Positions 1-7,076 of a stretch of DNA of 13,921 bases are shown here, in pieces. The translations under genes were made by a program, and so were the position numbers. Where the stretch lies: assembly GCA_009775705.1 (NCBI GenBank), contig VSQE01000065.1:1-13921 (forward strand). The letters are read 5' to 3'. How positions within the stretch are numbered: the stretch's first letter is position 1; the number at the start of each line of letters is the position of its first letter. This DNA is from Prevotellamassilia sp. GTDB lineage: Bacteria; Bacteroidota; Bacteroidia; Bacteroidales; Bacteroidaceae. The notes below the pieces were generated by a model, which saw only the letters and a list, made by a program, of their open reading frames with translations, ran no database searches and had not been told where the DNA came from.

Positions 1-1572
1 GTATTTTTCAAAGCCAAGCAAACGATGCTCCCACTGGATGAGAGAGTCGAGCACGTTCATGTACTGACGATAACCGGGACTACGTCCATCGGAAGCCTTG
101 CAATAATCGCGCAAACCGGCAGAAGTCCACACCGAATGGACTTTCTTTCCGTAGACATCCATACATACGTTTTTGGCATTCTTGCAGATTTCATACATCT
201 CCTCGTTTGTTTTTTCGGGAGACAGGTAACCGTTCACCTGACCATTAATAAAGTGAACCTTGATGTCCGGATATTTCTCAGGATCATTGTCTGCATAATA
301 GCAAATATAGGCAAGTCCATCAAAATCGCTATTATAGTTAATCACATTCAAACCGTTTCTCAGGCCATAGGTATAAGTAGCCGGGCCTGCACCTACACCT
401 TCATCGTTAAGCTCTTTGCTGAACCATGCTACCACCTTCAGATTTACGCTGATATCTTCAGGTATTCCGCTAACAACAATGGCGTGCTTGCCTTTTGAAA
501 TATTAATACCTGTCACACCTTGGAGCTGATCATAATATTTTCCAGGAGCATTCCATTGTTCCGACAAGGTAACGTATGAAATAAAACAAGGATACGAAGC
601 CACACGGTAATTCGTATCGTAGGTTTTATTAAACATCTGAGTGGCAAGAGCCTTTACGAACGGATTTGTGAGTTTGTCTATATCTTCCTCTGTCACATCC
701 GGACGCAACTGAGAATAGACATCATCTGCAAAGATTGCATAGTCATCCGTTGCACCAGTCTTCACACAGAACTGCATCTCGGCACAAGAGGCATAGTCGC
801 CCCCTCCCGAGAGGACCTCAAACTTAACGGCTGTAGGATTCATCAGGCCGCCCTCGAACTCTATCGTACGGGGAGACGAACCTTTTTTCCAGTCATACTC
901 TCCATAGAGGCTATAGTTGGTCTCACCAGCTTTTTTGATATACAATTTTACCTTGCCGAAATTTCCGTTGCTGTTACCATCCTGACGGGGAACGTACGTG
1001 ATGTAATCAATCTTCTCAACATCGGTAAAGTTATACTCCAGCACAGCAGGATTACTTTCCGACACGACAAACGGATTATTTCCCCAATTTGTATGATAGA
1101 AAGTGGACGTATTCTTATCATAAGTCAAACTAATATCCATTCCGGACTGGTGGTTGTTGTCTTTTGCCGAAGATGGCTTGATCTGCAAATCCTCAGGAAC
1201 TTCGCTGATCGTTTCATCCGGTCCCTGCGTAAGAGTAAGCACCTCGGTAATGTTACTTTCTGTGTTGGAAAAAGTAATGCGGGCCGTGCGGGATTCACCT
1301 ATAAGATTTTGAGCAAGATGTACATACACCGTTCCATCTGCACCTTTACGCACAGTGACCCAATCTTGATCCGCACTTACTTCAAAGTCAACGTTTGCCA
1401 TGATGTCATAGCACAGAGTCCTTTCGCGATAGCTCACCGTCTGCTCATGAGGGGTCACAATCATCGGCGAAGTTCCTGCCGGCAAAACAGACTGCGCTCC
1501 TACAGGCACTACGCATGTTGCAAGCAAAACTGCAAAACCGGTTTTCCATAAAAGAGAATATATCTTCTTCAT
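1..1572 (-). CDS. Secreted M60-like (mucinase/enhancin-type) metallopeptidase, 3' end beyond window
   Basis: I translated this by hand: 524 codons are open from the ATG at 1572 to the window edge, with no stop, so the C-terminus is missing. Residues 1-26 form a signal peptide cleaved at GA|Q. About 36-117 looks like a BACON domain (a DWVTV strand, then a TARITF strand). About 130-270 resembles an F5/8 type C (CBM32-like) sugar-binding module, with STFYHTNWG and IDYITYVPRQDG. From about 345 the sequence follows the Bacteroides M60 pattern: VTGINISKGKHAIVVSGI, then IKVHFINGQVNGYLS, then DSLIQWEHRLLGFEKY. In that family the zinc motif HExxH follows soon after this point, so catalysis cannot be confirmed here. 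Known M60 enzymes of gut Bacteroides cleave O-glycosylated mucin and combine the same domains. It lies 51 bp downstream of the LRR gene on the same strand, so the two are probably co-transcribed. The first ATG after a run of A/T was taken as start. Family call is fairly firm; substrate is inferred. Confidence 0.85.
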   Translation of the reverse strand, partial: MKKIYSLLWKTGFAVLLATCVVPVGAQSVLPAGTSPMIVTPHEQTVSYRERTLCYDIMANVDFEVSADQDWVTVRKGADGTVYVHLAQNLIGESRTARITFSNTESNITEVLTLTQGPDETISEVPEDLQIKPSSAKDNNHQSGMDISLTYDKNTSTFYHTNWGNNPFVVSESNPAVLEYNFTDVEKIDYITYVPRQDGNSNGNFGKVKLYIKKAGETNYSLYGEYDWKKGSSPRTIEFEGGLMNPTAVKFEVLSGGGDYASCAEMQFCVKTGATDDYAIFADDVYSQLRPDVTEEDIDKLTNPFVKALATQMFNKTYDTNYRVASYPCFISYVTLSEQWNAPGKYYDQLQGVTGINISKGKHAIVVSGIPEDISVNLKVVAWFSKELNDEGVGAGPATYTYGLRNGLNVINYNSDFDGLAYICYYADNDPEKYPDIKVHFINGQVNGYLSPEKTNEEMYEICKNAKNVCMDVYGKKVHSVWTSAGLRDYCKASDGRSPGYRQYMNVLDSLIQWEHRLLGFEKY

Positions 1573-1623
1573 GTTTATTCCTTATTAATATAATATATGT
1601 TTCTATTTTGTTTCAGACGTTGC

Positions 1624-3156
1624 TCAAAGAACCACCTTCTTTCCATTCACTACGTAAACTCCTTTCGGCAAGCTGACGGTAACATCAGTACTTCCCACTG
1701 TCCCGTTCCAAACAGTTTTACCATCCACTGTATAAATCCGCACAGCTTTCTCTACGGAACTGCTCATTGTAATGGATCCGGACAAAACGGAGATGACAAA
1801 ATCCTTATCGGTTATCACGTTATTCACTCCCGTAATATCAGTACCTATAACAATAGGATTGGTTACGATGAATGCATCATAATCCTTACAATCCATCCGC
1901 AAATAAGCCTTACGCTGTGGTTTATAGAACGCAAATTTTCCCGAAGTATTGGAGTAGTCCCCATCCGTTCCGTTCTTTGTCAGCGTCATCGGAGTCTGAA
2001 CATCTCCATCCATACTATACCATTGGAAAGTTACCTTTCCAATCTGTCCGGTAGAGGAAGAGGTCACACCAATATAACGGTATTGGCTCATATCAAGAGC
2101 ATACTCTTCCTTGTTACGGTCAGCATAAGATTCACAGACATTCATACAAGGTACTCCGTCACGCAAGACAATTCCAGGCATGTTCTGCATCTCAAGAGCA
2201 AACTGGGGAGAGAACTGTACATAAGTAGGTTTTTTTGTTGTACGCGGAAGATCTTTCAAAGTCAATCTGTTGAAACTAATGTCCATTACATCCAACACAT
2301 TGTCGGGACGAACCAACTGCTCGATCTGATTGTCCTTACAAGAAAGGTCGCTAAGATTTTCACTTGCAGAAAGGTTCAGCCTGGTTAATTTATTCCCATC
2401 ACATACTATCTGCTGCAATTCAGGGACTCCAGTGCTCGGGAAAGTGAGTGCAGTCAAACGATTGTTATCGCAAACCAATGTAGACAATTTCCGATTGGAA
2501 GTCAATCCTAAAGTCGAGATCTGATTTCCTCCACATTTCAGGGTTGTCAATTCCGGATTGCTGCTGACATAGAATTTATCAAAACTGTTATTTCCGGCAT
2601 CTATCAATCTCACCGAAGCGGAACGGACGGCAAATGTTCCTTTCAACTGATTGTTCGACACATTGATATTTTCTATCTTCTTAAGATCATATTCGATATA
2701 GCCTTCTGTGGTAAGACCGAAAGAAGTGATCTTGTTATCAGAACAATCCAAATCCGTCAGTTCCGAAAGACCTCTCAGGTCAATTGTGCTAAGTTGGTTA
2801 TTCTGGCAATAGAGCGAATGAAGATCTGTTGCCTTTGTAAGGTCGATTTCTGTCAGTTCGCAATTCGCGCAACTCAGCATGTCCCATGCTCTATCGCCGG
2901 TCACGGTGATCACAGCCCCTTTTACAGTTCCTTCTATCACCCGCAACACATCCTTTTTGGTATTATACACCACCGGATTTCCATCTCCCCAATCAACGGT
3001 GACCCCATTATAAGTATGGTTCACCATCAGTGTGATAGGTGACCCCACAGCCTTGGCCGTGGTCATCTTGACCATCTTGCTCTGAGCCATTGCAGGCGAA
3101 AAGCCCACCAGACTCCCAAGCAACAAGGCTGAAACAATCATTTTGTTTTTTTTCAT
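1624..3156 (-). CDS. Secreted cysteine-ladder leucine-rich-repeat protein (internalin J-like) with C-terminal tail motif
   Basis: A 510-residue exported protein. Residues 1-24 are a signal peptide (cleavage MA|Q). Residues 38-90 hold a small beta domain with TVDWGDG, a PKD-like turn. Residues about 95-300 carry leucine-rich repeats in which an inner consensus position is Cys: LYCQNNQL, LDCSDNKI, LKCGGNQI, LVCDNNRL, IVCDGNKL, LSCKDNQI. This resembles the cysteine ladder described for Listeria InlJ and similar proteins of oral Bacteroidales. About 310-435 is a further beta-rich part I do not recognise. The last 60 residues form a tail like the Por-secretion tail family but short, ending LPKGVYVVNGKKVVL. 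The likely role is adhesion or protein binding at the cell surface (inference). It is first in a unit with the M60 peptidase, which suggests an adhesin/protease pair. ATG at 3156 was chosen because the signal peptide starts there. Confidence 0.85.
   Translation of the reverse strand: MKKNKMIVSALLLGSLVGFSPAMAQSKMVKMTTAKAVGSPITLMVNHTYNGVTVDWGDGNPVVYNTKKDVLRVIEGTVKGAVITVTGDRAWDMLSCANCELTEIDLTKATDLHSLYCQNNQLSTIDLRGLSELTDLDCSDNKITSFGLTTEGYIEYDLKKIENINVSNNQLKGTFAVRSASVRLIDAGNNSFDKFYVSSNPELTTLKCGGNQISTLGLTSNRKLSTLVCDNNRLTALTFPSTGVPELQQIVCDGNKLTRLNLSASENLSDLSCKDNQIEQLVRPDNVLDVMDISFNRLTLKDLPRTTKKPTYVQFSPQFALEMQNMPGIVLRDGVPCMNVCESYADRNKEEYALDMSQYRYIGVTSSSTGQIGKVTFQWYSMDGDVQTPMTLTKNGTDGDYSNTSGKFAFYKPQRKAYLRMDCKDYDAFIVTNPIVIGTDITGVNNVITDKDFVISVLSGSITMSSSVEKAVRIYTVDGKTVWNGTVGSTDVTVSLPKGVYVVNGKKVVL
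2257..2874 (-). repeat. Leucine-rich repeat array with Cys at a fixed position
   Basis: Coding repeats for residues about 95-300 of the LRR protein. At least six copies follow LxCxxNxL, with Cys at the same place each time, and several more degenerate copies lie between them (for example INVSNNQL and MDISFNRL, where Ser replaces Cys, and LIDAGNNSF). The DNA copies have diverged, so this is an old protein repeat and not a recent duplication. Confidence 0.8.
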
Positions 3157-3311
3157 ACTGTGTAAATTAACTTGATATATAGCTCGTTTTTTAAGAATCT
3201 ACAGACGTTGATACACATCGACTTTACTTTCCACTTGTTTTTCACAGCCCTTCATTTATCATTCATGGGCTATAGCCGTATTTTCAACCAGTCCTCCCAT
3301 ATTTAGCCCTA

Positions 3312-3343
3312 CAAAGGTGAGCAAAAAAACCTATAAATGCAAA
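3312..3343 (-). promoter_or_regulatory. Candidate Bacteroides-type promoter for the LRR-M60 unit
   Basis: Read on the minus strand: TTTG (3343-3340), a 20-nt spacer, then CACCTTTG (3319-3312), one base off the TAnnTTTG -7 consensus, followed by TAGGGC. It would start transcription near 3305 and leave a 5' leader of about 150 nt before the ATG at 3156. The spacing is right; the first base of the -7 box is not. Confidence 0.5.
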
Positions 3344-3617
3344 TATTTTAACCTTTTTTCTTTCTTGTAATAGTATCCTCAAAATGTCCGGAAACCCCAT
3401 GCCACGGGATCGCGATAAAAATGCGGGGCCGAACGATGTTTTGCTACAATAATTCAAAAATTCCGGTTTTATACTTATACGAGATGTCATTTTGCAATCA
3501 TCAGCATACAAATCCCTAATTTTAAATTCCTTACACAATCAGAATAAAAAAAAGGATTTGCCCAAAAGCAAAAATGAAAATACCACTTCCCTTATTATAA
3601 AAATGTGAAAGAAAAAA

Positions 3618-3648
3618 TTTGTTATCTGCCAAAGTTTGCCTAACTTTG
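3618..3648 (+). promoter_or_regulatory. Consensus Bacteroides promoter of nagB, overlapped by an inverted repeat
   Basis: TTTG (3618-3621), a 19-nt spacer and TAACTTTG (3641-3648) fit the Bacteroides primary sigma consensus exactly. Transcription should start near 3655, giving a leader of about 35 nt before the ATG at 3690. The -7 box is part of a 7-bp perfect inverted repeat, TAACTTT-gcgag-AAAGTTA (3641-3659), which could be an operator. Confidence 0.75.
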
Positions 3649-3689
3649 CGAGAAAGTTATAAATATTCCAACCTTTTAAGTTCAAAATC

Positions 3690-4481
3690 ATGAGAGTTAT
3701 TATCGAACCGGATTATGAAAAACTGTCACAATGGGCAGCAGACTATGTCGTAAACAAGATTAATGCAGCTCAGCCTACTGCGGAAAAACCATTTGTATTG
3801 GGATTGCCCACAGGCTCCTCTCCTATCGGAATGTACAAGGCCCTGATCAAAGCCAATAAAGAAGGCCGCGTAAGTTTCAAGCACGTACTTACGTTTAACA
3901 TGGACGAATACGTTGGCCTGCCCGAATCCCATCCTGAAAGCTATCATTCATTCATGGCCACAAACCTGTTCGATCACATTGATTGCCCGAAAGAAAACAT
4001 TCATATCCTTAACGGAAACGCTGAAGACCTTGAAGCTGAATGCGCTCACTATGAACAGATGATTCTGGATGCAGGTGGCATTGATCTCTTCATCGGAGGC
4101 ATCGGACCTGACGGCCACATCGCATTCAACGAACCGGGAAGTTCACTGACCAGCCGCACACGCCGCAAAACCCTGACAACCGACACCCGTGTAGCCAACA
4201 GCCGTTTCTTCGGTGGTGACCCCGAGAATGTTCCTTCTACCGCCCTCACCGTTGGAGTAGGTACCGTCATGTCGGCCCGCGAAGTCCTGATTCTTTGCAA
4301 CGGGCACAACAAATCACGTGCTTTGCAGGCTGCAGTCGAAGGTCCCGTAACGCAACAATGGACCATCTCCGTCCTCCAAATGCACCAGCACGGTATCATC
4401 GTATGCGATGAAGCCGCTTGCGAAGAGCTCCGTCATGGAACATACAAATATTTTAAGGACATAGAAAAGAATCAATGCTGA
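3690..4481 (+). CDS. nagB: Glucosamine-6-phosphate deaminase
   Basis: A cytoplasmic enzyme converting glucosamine 6-phosphate to fructose 6-phosphate and ammonia, the step by which N-acetylglucosamine and other amino sugars enter glycolysis. Its 263 residues are close to the 266 of the E. coli enzyme and the numbering matches without gaps through the active site: Asp72 (NMDEYVGL), Asp141, His143 and Glu148 (GPDGHIAFNEPG), with the phosphate-binding GLPTGSSP loop at 38-45. The residues that bind the activator N-acetylglucosamine 6-phosphate in E. coli, Ser151, Arg158, Lys160 and Tyr254, are also present, so allosteric control is plausible. It has its own consensus promoter and a terminator downstream, so it is probably mainly monocistronic. 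The ATG at 3690 is the only sensible start. Confidence 0.97.
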   Translation: MRVIIEPDYEKLSQWAADYVVNKINAAQPTAEKPFVLGLPTGSSPIGMYKALIKANKEGRVSFKHVLTFNMDEYVGLPESHPESYHSFMATNLFDHIDCPKENIHILNGNAEDLEAECAHYEQMILDAGGIDLFIGGIGPDGHIAFNEPGSSLTSRTRRKTLTTDTRVANSRFFGGDPENVPSTALTVGVGTVMSAREVLILCNGHNKSRALQAAVEGPVTQQWTISVLQMHQHGIIVCDEAACEELRHGTYKYFKDIEKNQC

Positions 4482-4558
4482 TTCTTCACGACCATTCCCG
4501 TCATTGACATAAATGGTTTTACCAGACAAGACCAAAATGTCAGGAGAACAGAAACAAC

Positions 4559-4602
4559 CCCTCCCCCGAATCATTTCTCTTCGGGGAAGGGCTTATTTTT
4601 TC
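4559..4602 (+). terminator. Rho-independent terminator after nagB, next to the following start codon
   Basis: The left arm CCCTCCCCCGA (4559-4569) pairs with TCGGGGAAGGG (4581-4591): 10 of 11 pairs with one C-A mismatch and an 11-nt loop, followed by a run of mostly T to 4602. It ends only 17 nt before the ATG of the radical SAM gene, and I see no TAnnTTTG box between it and nagB. Confidence 0.8.
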
Positions 4603-4618
4603 TTATCACCATCCACGT

Positions 4619-5896
4619 ATGCCACAGCCCGACCACTCCCCTAACGATTACACTCCTTTCTGCGGACCACTCTACATCATGACAAAACCAGCCGGATCGC
4701 TTTGCAATCTCGCATGTAAATATTGCTACTACACAGAGAAAGCAAAACTCTACCCCGACCAGCCGCGAGCCGTCATGTCTGACGCTTTATTAGAAAAATT
4801 TGTCAAAGAATATATAGAGATGCAGACTTCCCCCCATGTATTGTTTACATGGCATGGCGGAGAACCTCTCATGAGGCCATTGGCCTTTTATCGGAAAGCC
4901 CTCGCTCTACAAAAAAAATATGCCGGCGGGCGCATCATCGACAATGCCATCCAGACCAACGGAACACTCATCACCGAAGAATGGGCAATTTTTCTCAAAG
5001 AAAACAATTTTCTAGTAGGTATATCCATTGACGGACCGCAAGAATTCCATGATGCCTACCGACGTAGCAGGACCGGCAGACCCTCATGGCTTCAGGTCAT
5101 GCAAGGCATCCGCTTACTGAACCGCCATGGGGTTGAATGGAATGCCATGGCCGTTGTCAACCGGATGATTGGAGATCACCCTCTGAAATTTTACCATTTC
5201 TTCAAAGAAATTGGTTGCCGATACATACAATTCACCCCTGTGGTGGAACGGCTATACCGTCATCCGGACGGCAGACTGTTGGCCTCCCCCATCGAAGGCA
5301 GCGTCATCGAACCTACCGACTTCTCCGTCACCCCGGAGCAATGGGGCGAATTTCTCTGCACGTTATTTGACGAGTGGGTCCGTAAAGACGTTGGAGAATA
5401 TTTCATTCAGATTTTCGATTCCACCCTTGCCGGTTGGATGGGAGTACCACCATCCGTATGCTCTCTGGCCGAGACCTGCGGACATGCGGCCGCCATGGAA
5501 TTCAACGGAGACCTTTATTCCTGTGATCATTATGTCTTTCCCGAATTTAAACTGGGAAACATCCGGAACAAAAGTCTGGTCTCAATGATGTATAGTCCTG
5601 AGCAGCTCCGTTTCGGGACCGCCAAACGAGACCTGCTGACCCGGCAATGCAAAGAATGCAAATTCCTTTTTGTCTGCCACGGCGAATGCCCCCGCAACCG
5701 CTTCGTAAATTCCGAGGATGGAGAAGCCGGACACAACTATCTATGTCAAGGTTACTACCGTTTTTTCAACTATGCAGTCCCCTATATGGACTTCATGAAA
5801 AAATGTCTGCTTGAAAACCGTCCCGCATCCGAAGTGATGAACTGGATCACCAATGGAATGCCGGAATATCAGGCGAATAAAAAGACAAAATTATAA
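4619..5896 (+). CDS. chuR: Anaerobic sulfatase-maturating enzyme (radical SAM/SPASM, anSME)
   Basis: A cytoplasmic iron-sulfur enzyme that oxidises the active-site Cys or Ser of type I sulfatases to formylglycine without oxygen. The radical SAM cluster motif is CNLACKYC (Cys29, Cys33, Cys36), followed by TWHGGEPL at 77-84 (SAM-binding GGEP). The SPASM auxiliary-cluster cysteines are all visible: Cys281, Cys287, Cys302, Cys344, Cys347, Cys353, Cys357 and Cys376. Spacing between the first three, and between 344 and 357, matches what I recall of the Clostridium perfringens enzyme. Asp303 directly after Cys302 corresponds to its proposed catalytic base. At 425 residues it is slightly longer than the B. 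thetaiotaomicron homologue (chuR, about 414), with extra residues at the N-terminus and tail. No sulfatase is encoded in the window, so substrates must lie elsewhere. The nagB terminator sits just upstream, so expression may depend on read-through. Confidence 0.93.
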   Translation: MPQPDHSPNDYTPFCGPLYIMTKPAGSLCNLACKYCYYTEKAKLYPDQPRAVMSDALLEKFVKEYIEMQTSPHVLFTWHGGEPLMRPLAFYRKALALQKKYAGGRIIDNAIQTNGTLITEEWAIFLKENNFLVGISIDGPQEFHDAYRRSRTGRPSWLQVMQGIRLLNRHGVEWNAMAVVNRMIGDHPLKFYHFFKEIGCRYIQFTPVVERLYRHPDGRLLASPIEGSVIEPTDFSVTPEQWGEFLCTLFDEWVRKDVGEYFIQIFDSTLAGWMGVPPSVCSLAETCGHAAAMEFNGDLYSCDHYVFPEFKLGNIRNKSLVSMMYSPEQLRFGTAKRDLLTRQCKECKFLFVCHGECPRNRFVNSEDGEAGHNYLCQGYYRFFNYAVPYMDFMKKCLLENRPASEVMNWITNGMPEYQANKKTKL

Positions 5897-5925
5897 GATT
5901 AAATAAATAAAACCTTAAAAATAGG

Positions 5926-5956
5926 TTGGCCAAGTCAAAGAGTATTTGTACTTTTG
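5926..5956 (+). promoter_or_regulatory. Promoter of the rplM-rpsI-rpsB-tsf operon
   Basis: TTGG (5926-5929), a 19-nt spacer and TACTTTTG (5949-5956, a full TAnnTTTG match). Start of transcription is expected near 5962, immediately before two stable hairpins, leaving a leader of about 130 nt. The -33 box differs from TTTG. Confidence 0.65.
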
Positions 5957-5973
5957 CATGCCGATTATTATCA

Positions 5974-6049
5974 GGCAGGCTAAAATCTGCCAAACCGTAT
6001 GTCAATTGCTCCGGCCATTGGCCGGCCGGACAATACAAATGACACACGG
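5974..6049 (+). promoter_or_regulatory. Structured 5' leader of rplM, probable L13 autoregulatory RNA
   Basis: Two hairpins fill the leader. Hairpin 1: GGCAGG (5974-5979) with TCTGCC (5986-5991), 6 pairs including one G-U, loop CTAAAA. Hairpin 2: the outer stem 5995-6004 pairs with 6040-6049 (9 of 10), a 5-nt bulge ACAAA on the 3' side (6035-6039), an inner stem ATTG/CAAT, a bulged C6009, then TCCGGCC/GGCCGGA with loop ATTGGCC. It lies between the promoter and the GTG start of rplM. L13 leaders are known in Firmicutes, and I believe a Bacteroidia version has been proposed; I could not compare with it. Confidence 0.65.
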
Positions 6050-6092
6050 AAGATAAATATTAGTAGTTACAATTTTATTAAAAACAAAAAGA

Positions 6093-6554
6093 GTGGACAC
6101 TTTAAGTTACAAGACCATTTCTGCAAACAAAGAGACCGCTAACAAAGAATGGATCGTAGTTGATGCTACCGATCAGATTTTGGGTCGTCTTTGCACGAAA
6201 GTTGCCAAGTTGCTCCGCGGTAAGTACAAACCCAACTTTACCCCGCACGTAGATTGTGGCGACAATGTTATCATTATCAATGCCGACAAAGTGAAACTGA
6301 CAGGCAAAAAGTGGACTGACCGCATCTACTACACCTATACAGGTTACCCCGGCGGCCAGCGCGAGCACACGCCCGCCAGCATCATGGCAAAAAAAGACGG
6401 TGCCGAGAAACTTCTGCGTCGTGTGGTAAAAGGTATGCTTCCCAAAAATCGTCTGGGCGCAAGACTTCTGGACAACATGTATGTTTATGAAGGCAGCGAG
6501 CACAAACACGAAGCCCAGAGCCCGAAGGCAATTGATATTAACTTGTACAAATAA
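6093..6554 (+). CDS. rplM: 50S ribosomal protein L13
   Basis: An early-assembling large-subunit protein that binds 23S rRNA. 153 residues, close to the family's typical 140-155, with the family landmarks DQILGRLCTKVAKLLRGK (28-45), INADKVKLTGKKW and YPGGQRE, and VKGMLPKNRLG. The start is GTG at 6093: it gives the N-terminus MDTLSYKTIS, which I recognise as usual for Bacteroidales L13, and no upstream ATG exists in frame near it. First gene of the operon, 11 bp before rpsI. In other bacteria L13 represses its own operon by binding the leader; the structured leader here makes that likely. Confidence 0.96.
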   Translation: MDTLSYKTISANKETANKEWIVVDATDQILGRLCTKVAKLLRGKYKPNFTPHVDCGDNVIIINADKVKLTGKKWTDRIYYTYTGYPGGQREHTPASIMAKKDGAEKLLRRVVKGMLPKNRLGARLLDNMYVYEGSEHKHEAQSPKAIDINLYK

Positions 6555-6565
6555 TCTCAGCAGCA

Positions 6566-6952
6566 ATGGAAATGATAAATGCATTAGGTCGTCGTAAAAG
6601 CGCTGTAGCCCGTATTTACGTGACCGAAGGTAATGGCAAAATTACCATCAACAAGCGGGACCTTACGGAATATTTCCCCTCTTCTATCCTGCAATTCGTC
6701 GTTAAGCAGCCTCTGAATCTGCTTGGAGTTGCTGAGAAATATGATATCAAGGTCAACCTGAACGGCGGCGGATTCACCGGCCAGAGCCAGGCTCTCCGTC
6801 TGGCCATCGCACGTGCTTTGGTGAAGATCAATGCTGAGGACAAAAAAGCCCTTCGTGCAGAAGGCTTCATGACCCGCGACCCGCGTGCCGTAGAACGTAA
6901 AAAACCGGGACGTCCCAAAGCACGTCGCCGCTTCCAGTTCAGCAAACGTTAA
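6566..6952 (+). CDS. rpsI: 30S ribosomal protein S9
   Basis: A small-subunit head protein whose C-terminal tail reaches the P-site tRNA. 128 residues with the family core GGGFTGQSQALRLAIARAL (residues 67-85) and the basic C-terminus ending RRRFQFSKR, whose last Lys-Arg is the conserved tRNA-contacting tip. It follows rplM by 11 bp, the standard rplM-rpsI pairing. Two in-frame ATGs are 6 bp apart (MEMINALGRRK); the first is chosen because Bacteroidales S9 proteins normally begin ME-INALGRRK. Confidence 0.97.
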   Translation: MEMINALGRRKSAVARIYVTEGNGKITINKRDLTEYFPSSILQFVVKQPLNLLGVAEKYDIKVNLNGGGFTGQSQALRLAIARALVKINAEDKKALRAEGFMTRDPRAVERKKPGRPKARRRFQFSKR

Positions 6953-6953
6953 T

Positions 6954-7042
6954 ATTCGGCCGTTATTGCTGAATGAGCGTTTAGTATCTAAACCGTCAGG
7001 ACTCTTCAAAGACTACCCGATGGCTGGTTGAACTACACAACT
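6954..7042 (+). promoter_or_regulatory. rpsI-rpsB spacer with small hairpins, possible S2 leader
   Basis: The 124-bp gap contains three short stems in series: ATTCGG/CTGAAT (6954-6974, one G-U), GTTTAG-tat-CTAAAC (6979-6993, perfect) and GGTTG/CAACT (7026-7042, one G-U). No TAnnTTTG promoter box is visible, so rpsB is probably transcribed from the rplM promoter. S2 controls its own leader in other bacteria. The stems are short, so the functional call is weak. Confidence 0.35.
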
Positions 7043-7076
7043 CAAAAGAAAGTAAACGAAAAAAAACAAAACAACA

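Larger units (their letters stand above)
3157..3689. other. Divergent intergenic region, 533 bp, no convincing gene
   Basis: It separates the minus-strand LRR gene from nagB and holds both promoters. An 84-codon open frame on the minus strand (3284-3538) overlaps the LRR promoter, has no recognisable protein features and is not accepted. In the presumed LRR leader there is a perfect 10-bp palindrome, GGCTATAGCC (3268-3277), whose GGGCT end could also pair with AGCCC at 3246-3250. A 5-bp inverted repeat TTTGC/GCAAA lies at 3557-3572. The rest (about 3350-3600) is A/T-rich with no structure I can support. Confidence 0.6.

Noticed and set aside
1504..1530. Possible lipobox (LATC) in the M60 signal peptide
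   Set aside because: Thr at -1 is a poor lipobox match, and a good signal peptidase I site with Ala-Gln follows seven residues later.
25..2388. Plus-strand open frames of 157, 152 and 263 codons
   Set aside because: They lie opposite the M60 and LRR genes, which have signal peptides and recognisable domains; the plus-strand products have none.
3284..3538. 84-codon minus-strand frame in the divergent intergenic region
   Set aside because: It overlaps the candidate LRR promoter and shows no family features or convincing start region.
3557..3572. TTTGC/GCAAA inverted repeat upstream of nagB as an operator
   Set aside because: Only 5 bp per arm in an A/T-rich stretch; expected by chance.
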